From the NCBI GenBank assembly GCA_002347755.1, contig DDXT01000058.1, positions 1 to 43,095 of the forward strand: a DNA stretch of 43,095 bases, read 5' to 3'. A program made the translations under genes and the position numbers. Under the pieces are notes generated by a model. That model did no database searches. It had not been told where the DNA came from and saw nothing but the letters and a program-made list of their open reading frames with translations. The number at the start of each line of letters is the position of its first letter. The first letter of the stretch is position 1. The stretch is from Caryophanales bacterium UBA2253 (GTDB lineage: Bacteria; Bacillota_I; Bacilli_A; ML615J-28; CAG-698). Below, piece after piece: positions 1 to 7,669 of this stretch.

Positions 1-31
1 CAACAAAATTTTTGACTTATCTAAATTATTA

Positions 32-58
32 AAGACTTACGGAAGTGAGTCTTTTTTT
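32..58 (+). terminator. Rho-independent terminator of an upstream gene
   Basis: A 9-bp stem (32-40 with 45-53, one G-T pair) closes a GGAA tetraloop and is followed by a run of seven T. It probably ends a transcript entering from the left of the window. Confidence 0.8.
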
Positions 59-83
59 GATTTTTGAAAAATATATTTTTTTC

Positions 84-111
84 TTGTCTGCTTCGTTCTT
101 TATGCTATAAT
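84..111 (+). promoter_or_regulatory. Promoter of the Ig-like repeat protein gene
   Basis: TTGTCT at 84-89, a 16-bp spacer and TATAAT at 106-111 with an extended TGC just before it. It lies 54 bp upstream of the start codon at 165. Confidence 0.75.
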
Positions 112-164
112 TTGCTTGGCGTGTTTTAATGTTTTGATTGTTTTTCTGACCAAAAGGAGGAATA

Positions 165-1808
165 ATGAAAACTTTTAAAGTATGTCTTTTTTTATTGGTC
201 GCGGTTTTGTTTTCTTTCGTTCTCGGACCGGAACTCAAAGCCAACACTTTCCCGAATTGGGAATTTTTGCCCGAAGGAGAAAACTACCTTGATCCGGAGA
301 ACTTTGACGTTTCCGGAGCCGCTCCCTATTTTCACGCCGAAAGTTTCTATGCTTTTCGGATTTTGCCGGATACAGAATACACGCTTTTTTCAACTTTTTC
401 CAACGATGCTTTTTTGGAAGGCGAAGTCCTGACTTTCTATGATGAAGACAACGCCTTCATTCCCGCAACCGTCAATTGCACCTACACTTATTCCGAATTT
501 GGGGTTACGGCCATCACCTTTACGACGCCGGCGAATGCCTTTTATCAGAGTTTGGCCTTCGATATTCTTTATGAGTCGGCGGGCGGTTATACTTTTTTTC
601 CAATCGACGCGTATGCGGTCCTAAGTGTTGGGGATGTCTATCCCGGGGAATTGCTCTCGGCGATAAATTACCAAGGACCGGCCATCGATTATGCTCCGGT
701 CATCAACGGGGATGACGGCTATTATTATACTGACGTGGAAAATCCAGTCGCGGTACAAACCATTCAAAGCGGATTGGTAGCTTTCGATGATGTTGACGGA
801 GACATTTCTTCGTCGATCACGATTTTTAGCGACAGTTACACCATTAACAAAGCGGTTCTCGGAGAATATCCGGTTGAATTTCGGGCCACGGATAGCAGCC
901 AGAATACGGCTAGCTTCATTGTTTACGTGGTGGTCGTTGATACCACCGCTCCGGTCATATCCGGACCATCGGCTTATTCCGTCAATGAAACTTTGCTTAC
1001 GCCCTTGTCGTCTTTTTCAGCCCCGCTTTCGGCCATGGATAATTATGACGGCGATCTGACCGCTTCGATCATCGTCTCCAATGATGGATATTCCGCGAAT
1101 TATAATGTCCGCGGGACTTACCAGGTCTTGTTTTCGGTGACAGACGGTTCTGAAAATGTTGGGACTTTTACCGTAACCGTTACCGTCGAAGATGGCATTC
1201 CTCCGGTGTTTGGAGGGCCTTCAATCATCAACAAAGCGAACAACGCTGAACTTACTTTGGCTTCCGTTCTCAGCCAAATAACCGCTACTGACGCAGTGGA
1301 TGGTGTCGTTACCGCCAACATTGAGGTGGTGGATGAGAATTACTCCCGGAATTCGAGCCGGGTCGGAAGTTGGGAGATCAATCTTTCCTGTGCCGACAGC
1401 ATGGGAAACACCTCATACTTTACTCTGACGGTGGTGGTCGATGATCAAACCATCCCGGTTTTCATGATCGATCAACAAGTGATTACGATCGAACTGGTCG
1501 ACAACAATGTTGGGGTTCGCGATCTGATCAAAGTATTGGTCAAAACCAAAGCCATCTCGGATGCGGCCGCCGTCGAAGTAATCTCGGATGAATACACCGA
1601 AAATAAAAATACCCCGGGAACCTACAAAATCGTTCTCGGGGTGGATGATCAGGAAATGGAATTAGAGGTCAGGGTCGTTGAAGGCCTTTATGAGCAGCTT
1701 CAAGACGCCAATCCGACGTTTTGGGAGAAGATCAGAGCCTTTTTCGGTAGAATTTGGCGGGCTTCGAAAAACTTCTTCATTGACTTATTCGAAAAAATCT
1801 TTAAATAA
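165..1808 (+). CDS. Secreted Ig-like repeat protein with amphipathic C-terminal tail
   Basis: A 547-residue exported protein of unknown function. The start is fixed by AAAGGAGG at 153-160. Residues 1-26 form a signal peptide ending near LKA. From about residue 190 there are four repeats of roughly 80 residues resembling DUF5011-type bacterial Ig-like domains: the first two carry D-x-x-D-G-D-[IL]-[ST] and the first three a late D-x-x-x-N motif; the fourth is divergent. The last 32 residues form an aromatic, basic, amphipathic helix (FWEKIRAFFGRIW, then FFIDLFEKIF) in place of a normal transmembrane anchor. No catalytic motif is visible. A role at the cell surface, with the tail lying on the membrane, is inference. 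The gene has its own promoter and overlaps the convergent yidD by 24 bp. Confidence 0.8.
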   Translation: MKTFKVCLFLLVAVLFSFVLGPELKANTFPNWEFLPEGENYLDPENFDVSGAAPYFHAESFYAFRILPDTEYTLFSTFSNDAFLEGEVLTFYDEDNAFIPATVNCTYTYSEFGVTAITFTTPANAFYQSLAFDILYESAGGYTFFPIDAYAVLSVGDVYPGELLSAINYQGPAIDYAPVINGDDGYYYTDVENPVAVQTIQSGLVAFDDVDGDISSSITIFSDSYTINKAVLGEYPVEFRATDSSQNTASFIVYVVVVDTTAPVISGPSAYSVNETLLTPLSSFSAPLSAMDNYDGDLTASIIVSNDGYSANYNVRGTYQVLFSVTDGSENVGTFTVTVTVEDGIPPVFGGPSIINKANNAELTLASVLSQITATDAVDGVVTANIEVVDENYSRNSSRVGSWEINLSCADSMGNTSYFTLTVVVDDQTIPVFMIDQQVITIELVDNNVGVRDLIKVLVKTKAISDAAAVEVISDEYTENKNTPGTYKIVLGVDDQEMELEVRVVEGLYEQLQDANPTFWEKIRAFFGRIWRASKNFFIDLFEKIFK

Positions 1809-2033
1809 TTTTTCCATTCTGGTTGAGGGTACGGGATCGTACCCTCCTTTTGATAAAGGATTGCATCGAATGATCCGGTAAAAAGCTAGGAATCCGGCTT
1901 TGAAAAACCCGAATTTGGAGAAGGCCTCAAGGGCGTAATTCGAACAGGTGGGTGAATACCGACAGTGGCTTCCGCCGGAAGCCGCATGAAGCCGTTGGTA
2001 CCATTTAATTAATCTGATCGGTATTTTGTTCAT
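1785..2033 (-). CDS. yidD: Membrane protein insertion efficiency factor YidD
   Basis: An 82-residue protein with the YidD signature: IKWYQR, then CRYSPTCSNYALEA and FYRIIRCNPLSKGGYDPVP. YidD is a small amphipathic membrane-associated protein thought to assist YidC/Oxa1-type insertion. The start at 2033 has AGAGGA upstream, overlapping the stop region of the flavodoxin gene 9 bp away, so the two are probably translated from one mRNA. The 3' end runs 24 bp into the convergent Ig-like gene. In many bacteria yidD sits by rnpA and rpmH; it does not here. Confidence 0.95.
   Translation of the reverse strand: MNKIPIRLIKWYQRLHAASGGSHCRYSPTCSNYALEAFSKFGFFKAGFLAFYRIIRCNPLSKGGYDPVPSTRMEKLFKDFFE
1825..1851 (+). 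terminator. Terminator inside the antisense of yidD
   Basis: A perfect 9-bp stem (1825-1833 with 1838-1846), a GGAT loop and a short T run at 1848-1851. It should end the Ig-like protein transcript and lies within the yidD coding region on the other strand. Confidence 0.65.
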
Positions 2034-2042
2034 GTTTTCCTC

Positions 2043-2530
2043 TTAATCGTTTGGATAGCCGATAATCTTGGCGATGAAGGCTTCCAGTTTCGGATAATTG
2101 ATGGACGGAAGCGGCTGATTGTTTTCTTTCATGGAAATTAAAACGCCGTTGATGATGTTCCGGTAAAAGCCCTTGGCTTGGGAAGGATCGATGACGCCCC
2201 CCAAAAAAACTACATCCCGGCTGGCCATCAACTTCCTCAACTTGTCCAAATATTTTTGCTCGCATGCATAATTGGAACCCAAAACATAACCGAAAACGGC
2301 TTTGTGCAACAGCGATTTTCGGTGCTTTCGAAGGAAGCGTTTGACATTCGCGTTCAAGGCGCCCATGATGATGTTCGTTCCCACGATCACCCGTCCGTAC
2401 TCATCGATGCTTTTCAAAGCTTTAAGATCTTTGCTGTCAACGACGACTGAGCCTTCGATTTTTTCAAAGATCTGTTCCGCGATTTTTTGGTGGAACCGAA
2501 TTTGGTTCCGTAAACAATCAATGTTTTCAT
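2043..2530 (-). pseudogene. Flavodoxin-domain protein, interrupted by a one-base shift
   Basis: Read from ATG at 2530, which has AGCGAGGA upstream and a near-consensus promoter, the protein starts MKTLIVYGTKFGSTKK, a textbook flavodoxin FMN-phosphate loop. In that frame it then stops within a few dozen codons. The rest of the domain (IAEQIFEKIEG, then VIVGTNIIMGALN and VVFLGGVID) continues in the -1 frame to the stop at 2043. The shift falls in the six-A run at 2483-2488 (T on the plus strand); one more A would give an intact protein of about 162 residues. The intact form would be a Flavodoxin_5/HemG-like FMN protein with electron-transfer or oxidoreductase activity, substrate unknown. A sequencing or assembly indel, a recent mutation and recoding are all possible. 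The open frame continues upstream to 2591 but that part covers the promoter and is not coding. Confidence 0.8.
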
Positions 2531-2553
2531 ATATTCCTCGCTGCGTATCCAAA

Positions 2554-2582
2554 ATTATATCATACCTTTGGGGATTTATCAA
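2554..2582 (-). promoter_or_regulatory. Promoter of flavodoxin-yidD
   Basis: On the minus strand TTGATA (2582-2577), a 17-bp spacer and TATAAT (2559-2554) with an extended TGA. It supports the start at 2530. It is divergent from the promoter at 2657. Confidence 0.85.
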
Positions 2583-2656
2583 TTTAACCACCCATAAGAC
2601 ATCAAAAAAGGTTTTTTGGCATCGCCAAGAATATTAAGCCGGTTGTGACAATTCAC

Positions 2657-2685
2657 TTGAAAACCAAGCCTAAATGTGTTATCAT
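2657..2685 (+). promoter_or_regulatory. Promoter of the phosphoesterase-ytxK-ackA operon
   Basis: TTGAAA at 2657-2662, a 17-bp spacer and TATCAT at 2680-2685 with an extended TGT. It lies inside the longest possible reading frame of the next gene, so translation must start further on, at 2711. Confidence 0.8.
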
Positions 2686-2710
2686 ATACTTTAGTAAAGT
2701 TGGTGAGACA

Positions 2711-3172
2711 ATGCTGATAATTGTGGTAAGCGATATTCATCGTCAAACCGAAATTCTTGACAAAATCATCGCCAAACACCCGACGGCGACCATGTTTTTG
2801 GACGCGGGCGACAGCGAAAGGCATGATTTCGAGATCGAACCCTTTCAGAGCGTCAAAGGGAATTGCGATTATTTCATTAAAAACAAATACCGCTATGTCC
2901 CGGTGCTGAATCATGGCATCTACATCATTCACGGTAATAATTATCCGCTGAACCATGACAGTCTGGCCACTTTAGCCAAAAGCCAGAACTGTGACATCAT
3001 CATTCACGGGCATACCCATTCACCCTATTACGCATATCATAATGGCGTCCACATCCTCTGCCCTGGATCTCCCACCCATCCGCGCACGAAAATCGGCGCA
3101 ACATATGGGTTGATCCGGTTAACTGAGGACGAAGTGGAAATAAAAATAATGAAGGTCAAAGATGACGAATAA
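2711..3172 (+). CDS. YfcE/MJ0936-family metallophosphoesterase
   Basis: A 153-residue cytoplasmic metallophosphoesterase. All metal-ligand motifs are present: SDIH (residues 7-10), GD (33-34), GNCD (50-53), HGN (74-76) and GHTH (100-103). Proteins of this family hydrolyse phosphodiesters or phosphomonoesters with Mn2+ or similar metals; the natural substrate is usually unknown. The ATG at 2711 is preferred over a longer frame from 2645 because GGTGAG lies just before it and the promoter would overlap the longer version. It overlaps ytxK by 11 bp and heads the operon that contains ackA. Confidence 0.9.
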   Translation: MLIIVVSDIHRQTEILDKIIAKHPTATMFLDAGDSERHDFEIEPFQSVKGNCDYFIKNKYRYVPVLNHGIYIIHGNNYPLNHDSLATLAKSQNCDIIIHGHTHSPYYAYHNGVHILCPGSPTHPRTKIGATYGLIRLTEDEVEIKIMKVKDDE

Positions 3173-4121
3173 AGTTGATTTGTTTTTTGATTTGTTTGAT
3201 GAAGCGGCCATGCTTTTGGTAACCGGCCAGGGAATTGATTTTTTGGAGGCCATTCATCGCACTGCGCAAATGTTTTGCAACAACGAGGCCGATTCCAAAG
3301 CCGACCAGGAGACTCAGAAACGACTTGAAGAAATCCTGGAGGTCGCGGCCGCCGAAGACTTCCTAAAGGAAGAAATTCGTTTGGCCATGGAACTTTTGTT
3401 GATCAAAGGTTTTAAAGCCGAAAACCAACGGCTGGATCTGATGACTCCGGACGCGGTGAATTATTTGATCTCCCGGGTTGTAAATCGCAAATTCGGCGAT
3501 ATTGGCAACAAACAACTGACCATTCTCGATACGGCGTTGGGAACAGGAAACCAGCTGCAAGCCATCGCTAACAACCTAAGCGACGAAACGACGCTCATTG
3601 GGATCGAGAAAGAAGACCTGCTGGTCAAACTGGCAGCTTCGTCAGCCGATCTTCAGAATAATGAGATCCGGATCTATTTTCAGGATGCTTTGGTTCCGGT
3701 CTATGATTTGGCCGATCTGGTCATTGGGGATCTGGATTCCTACCAATATCCGGATGTCCCCGCGGTACAGCATCCTTTGTATGATCAAGGGGTCAGGTAT
3801 TTTCCTTACTTGGTCATTGCCTCCCGTTTGATTAATTTGAAGGACAACGGGTATTTCATTTATGTAATCGAAAACGACTTTTTCTCGCAAGCGAAAGCGG
3901 ATGTTTTTCGGTCATTTCTCAAAGACCAAGCCACTCTGATGGGGTTGATGGTTTTGCCGCCATCGATGTTCAAAAACGGAGCGGTTGGAAAAAGTATCTT
4001 AATTGGCAAGAAAGCCAGTCTTCGGTCATGGGACATGACGGTTTTACAATTACCCAGTTTATCCCCGGACCAGATACCAGACTTATTCCAAAAAATAGAT
4101 AAATTTACGGACAATTTATAG
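3162..4121 (+). CDS. ytxK: YtxK-like class I SAM-dependent methyltransferase
   Basis: A 319-residue protein resembling Bacillus YtxK, a predicted methyltransferase of the N6-adenine DNA methylase-like fold that is encoded directly upstream of ackA there as well. A helical N-terminal part is followed by LMTPDAVNYL and the SAM-binding loop LDTALGTGN (residues 122-130). The place of the catalytic NPPY motif is taken by GDLDSYQYP (189-197), so amino-methyl transfer may be altered or lost; B. subtilis YtxK is also atypical here, from memory. Translation is coupled to the phosphoesterase by an 11-bp overlap. The substrate is unknown. Confidence 0.85.
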   Translation: MTNKVDLFFDLFDEAAMLLVTGQGIDFLEAIHRTAQMFCNNEADSKADQETQKRLEEILEVAAAEDFLKEEIRLAMELLLIKGFKAENQRLDLMTPDAVNYLISRVVNRKFGDIGNKQLTILDTALGTGNQLQAIANNLSDETTLIGIEKEDLLVKLAASSADLQNNEIRIYFQDALVPVYDLADLVIGDLDSYQYPDVPAVQHPLYDQGVRYFPYLVIASRLINLKDNGYFIYVIENDFFSQAKADVFRSFLKDQATLMGLMVLPPSMFKNGAVGKSILIGKKASLRSWDMTVLQLPSLSPDQIPDLFQKIDKFTDNL

Positions 4122-4133
4122 GAGGATTACCAT

Positions 4134-5327
4134 ATGCACAAGATCATGGCCGTAAACGCCGGAAGTTCATCATTAAAATTTAAACTGCTTAACATGCCTA
4201 CGGAAGAAATAATTTCGGAAGGAGTCATCGAGCGAATCGGAGCCGATGACGCTTATTACACCATCAAAACCGACGGCGTCAAGCAAAAACAGGTACTCCC
4301 GATCAAAAACCATTCCGAAGCCGTCACCATATTGTTAAATGACTTGGTTGATCGGGAAATGGTTGCTTCGCTTTCCGAAATCAAAGGCGTCGGCCACCGG
4401 ATCGTTCAAGGCGGATCTTATTTTACTGATTCGGCTTTGGTTACTCCGCAAGTCATTGATATCATTCGCGACTATTGTTCGCTCGCCCCGCTGCATAATC
4501 CGGCTAATCTCATCGGGATTGAATCTTTCATGGCCGCTATGCCGGGAGTCCCGAATGTAGCGGTTTTTGATACTTCTTTCCATTCAACGATGGCCGAAGA
4601 AGCATTCATGTATGCAATTCCTTACGAGTGGTCCACCAAATACAAGATCCGAAAATACGGGTTTCATGGAACCAGTCATAAATATGTTTCCCAAAAAGTC
4701 GCGGAAGTCATCGGGATTCCGATTGAGAATTTGCGCATCATTACTCTGCACATTGGCAATGGTGCTTCCTTGGCGGCCATCAAAAACGGAAAATGCATCG
4801 ATACTTCGATGGGCTTGACCCCGCTGGAAGGCGTTCCGATGGGAACCAGAAGCGGAAACATCGATCCGACCATCGTGGAATTCATCAGCAATAAGGAACA
4901 CATGACCACCGCTCAAGTTTTGAATTACCTTAACAAACGTTCTGGATATTTGGGCGTATCGGGATTATCCAATGATTCCCGGGATTTGGAAGAAGAAGCC
5001 AAAAACGGCAATCTTCGCGCCAAATTAGCTTTTGACATCCAATACAAACGGGTCGTCGATTACATTGGCAGCTACTTTGTTTACCTGGGCGGACTGGATG
5101 TTTTGGTTTTCACTGCCGGGATCGGCGAAAACAGTCCGTTGTTTCGAAAAGAGATTGTCAAACGATTAGGAGCTTTGGGTGTCGAACTTGATGAAGATGC
5201 CAACTTGACTCGGGGGAAAATCAAAGAAATCAGCACCAGAGAATCCAAAGTTCGGGTTTTTGTGATCCCGACCGATGAAGAACTGATGATCGCCCGCGAT
5301 ACCGTCAGGTTGGCCGGTTTATCATGA
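4134..5327 (+). CDS. ackA: Acetate kinase
   Basis: A 397-residue enzyme interconverting acetyl phosphate plus ADP and acetate plus ATP, the ATP-yielding end of fermentative acetate formation. Residues matching the known active site are visible: N8 in NAGSSSLKF, R89, H121 in LHNPAN, D146 in FDTSFH, H178 in YGFHGTSH, R239, FTAGIGENS and the C-terminal E382/E383. One common residue differs: HRIVQGG (88-94) where most members read HRVVHGG. AGGAGG lies before the start. The phosphotransacetylase gene is not in the window. The stop overlaps the next start as ATGA. Confidence 0.97.
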   Translation: MHKIMAVNAGSSSLKFKLLNMPTEEIISEGVIERIGADDAYYTIKTDGVKQKQVLPIKNHSEAVTILLNDLVDREMVASLSEIKGVGHRIVQGGSYFTDSALVTPQVIDIIRDYCSLAPLHNPANLIGIESFMAAMPGVPNVAVFDTSFHSTMAEEAFMYAIPYEWSTKYKIRKYGFHGTSHKYVSQKVAEVIGIPIENLRIITLHIGNGASLAAIKNGKCIDTSMGLTPLEGVPMGTRSGNIDPTIVEFISNKEHMTTAQVLNYLNKRSGYLGVSGLSNDSRDLEEEAKNGNLRAKLAFDIQYKRVVDYIGSYFVYLGGLDVLVFTAGIGENSPLFRKEIVKRLGALGVELDEDANLTRGKIKEISTRESKVRVFVIPTDEELMIARDTVRLAGLS

Positions 5328-7586
5328 ACAAATCAAAATTTAAATTATACACCTTTATTTTCGTATTTCTCTTAGCTTTGACCGGATGCTTTAAAGAACC
5401 CGAGATTCTTCCGGAAAGCATTGAAATAACCGCTGAAAAAACCGAGATCAACATTGATGAGGAATTGCAACTGGAGGTTGCCATCCTACCGACCGATGCT
5501 TCCCAAGTTGTGAATTGGTCTTCAAGCGATGATGCCATCCTCACCGTTGACGAAGACGGGACCATCAAAGGAATAGCGGCCGGAACCGCCAACATCACGG
5601 TTTCCTCCGAATCTGACCGCCTTATCACTGATTTTGTATTGATCACTGTTATCCAGCCTGATTTTGTTTTTGAGGTCACGATCGCTTATGTGAAAACCGA
5701 AATGGCCATGGGCGAAGAAATGCAATTGTCAGCCGGAATCACCCCGATTGACAACCAGTCCGGAATCATTTGGACCTCAAGCAAACCGGAAATCGCCACC
5801 GTTGACGCCTTCGGGAAGGTAACGGGAAATTATTCCCGGGACCGTCAATATCACAGCCAAACTTAATCTAGCTGGCTCAATCAGCGATTCGCTGTTGGTC
5901 ACTGTTTTGGAACCGGCTGGCTTAGCCGATTTTAACAATTTTACCGAAGACATTTTTTTGGACATGATTTCCGAAGATCCGCTGAACGTTAACTTTTTCA
6001 TTCGTTATCCGGAGAACTTTGAACTGGGAGCCATGGAAGTGACCCCCATCGAAATCTCATTGGCCGATCATCAGCAGACGATCGCCGAATTGGAAACTTT
6101 AAGAACTACGCTTCGCTCTTATGGTTACGAATACCTGACTGAAGTTCAACAACTCACTTACGTAGTCTTGCTTGATTACATCGACGGATCCTTGGCTTAT
6201 GAAGATTACTACTACTATGACAGCCCGCTGGGGAGCTATTTGGGTTATCAAGCCCAATTGCCATTCATTCTCGCGGAATACCATTTTTATTCCAAAGCCA
6301 ACATTGAAGACTATTTTGACTATTTGACCACCACGCAAGCGACTTTCGAAAACATCATTCTTTTCGAACAGGACCGGGCGAACAACGGTTTCGGAATGAG
6401 CGATTTCATTTTGGACGCGATCATTGAACAATGCGACACTTTTGCTTTGGCTCCCGAGAATTATCTAATTCAAGTCTTCAATGATAAAGTCGACGCCTTG
6501 GATTTCCTGACCGCGGAAGAAAAAACGGCTTATCAAGCCACGAATTTGACTTACATAAATGAGAATTTCATTGGCGCGTATAACTATTTGAGCACGGAAC
6601 TGGCCAAACTGAAAGGCCGGGCCGTCAACAATGAAGGCTTGGCTGACTTTGAAAAAGGTCAAGAGTACTACGAGATCCTTTTCCGCGAAGCCAGCGGAAC
6701 GGACATGACCGTTTCTTCTGCTTTGAATTATTTCCGGGGCGTCTTGGACTCGGAATACGATGAATTAATGCGGATCTATCAAGCCAATCCCAATGTCTTT
6801 GATCTGATTGCTTCTCCGACTTTTCTTGAAAGCCGAACCTATCAGGAAACCTTTGATTATTTGAAGTCCCAGTACGCTTTGGATTTCCCGAATATCGGCG
6901 AAGTGGCGGTAACAATCAAAAACATTCATCCTTCATTGGAAGATAATTCTTCTCCGGCGATGTATTTCCTGTCGCCGCTTGACGCCAATGTGCCGGAAGT
7001 CATCTACGTGAATAACACCTTGTTTACCAATGATCCGACGTATGCTTACTTCACCATGGCCCACGAATCGATTCCCGGCCATTTGCTTCAACATGTGGTT
7101 TTGAAAAACAGCGACCTTTGCGATCTGCGCAAGTATTTGGATTTTACTTGCTATTCTGAAGCTTGGGCAACCTACGTTGAAGAATATGTTGGGAAATACT
7201 CCGGAGCCGATGCGGATCTGCTCAACGCTTATCACCTCAATACCCGGCTAACTTATGTCATTCTCTGCGTTGCGGACATTTACATCAATTACCAAGGATG
7301 GTCGCTTTCCCAATTCGGAAATTACCTGGAACCTTATTTTGGATCGCTGCCAGCCGAAGATCTGGAAGGAATGTATTATCAGCTGATTGAAGAGCCATGC
7401 AACTTTTTCGAGTATTTCTTCAGTTATTACCGGCTTCTGGCTTTGAAAGAGAAATTCATTCTTCAAGCCGAAGACAAGAATTATGCCAACGTGGACTATC
7501 AGTTTCACAAATTCTATTTGGAAACCGGTCCGGCGCCTTTTTACATTCTCGAAGACCAAATTCCAATTTACCTAAACAATAACTGA
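5324..7586 (+). pseudogene. DUF885 metallopeptidase-like lipoprotein, interrupted by a one-base shift
   Basis: The first part (5324-5866) encodes a lipoprotein signal peptide with lipobox LTGC (C22), one complete BIG2 Ig-like domain and part of a second. The frame then breaks in GGGAAATT: removing one base from the A run at 5827-5829 restores the second BIG2 domain (VTG then IIPGTVNIT) and joins the downstream frame, giving about 753 residues. The rest is a DUF885 domain with the zinc-binding motif HESIPGH (residues 580-586 of the repaired protein) and a downstream YSEAWATYVEEY helix supplying the probable third ligand. The family is predicted to be surface zinc peptidases related in fold to M32/M3-type enzymes; the substrate is unknown. 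The gene is coupled to ackA by ATGA and followed by a strong terminator. Whether the shift is real or an assembly error cannot be told here. Confidence 0.8.
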
Positions 7587-7593
7587 TCCCTTT

Positions 7594-7622
7594 AAAGTCA
7601 AACCGCTGGTTTGGCTTTTTTT
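7594..7622 (+). terminator. Terminator of the phosphoesterase-ytxK-ackA-DUF885 operon
   Basis: An 11-bp stem (7594-7604 with 7608-7618, one wobble) around GCT, followed by a T run. The last T pair begins the next promoter's -35 box. Confidence 0.9.
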
Positions 7623-7651
7623 GACGGAAAAGCGCTTTTTCTTGCTAATAT
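7621..7651 (+). promoter_or_regulatory. Promoter of the paired membrane protein genes
   Basis: TTGACG at 7621-7626, a long 19-bp spacer and TAATAT at 7646-7651 with an extended TGC. It overlaps the preceding terminator tail. Confidence 0.6.
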
Positions 7652-7669
7652 ATAGACGGAGGTGAGAAA

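Noticed and set aside
2483..2488. Programmed -1 frameshift in the flavodoxin gene
   Set aside because: The A6 run could slip, but there is no stimulatory structure I can identify and no known case in this family; an indel is simpler.
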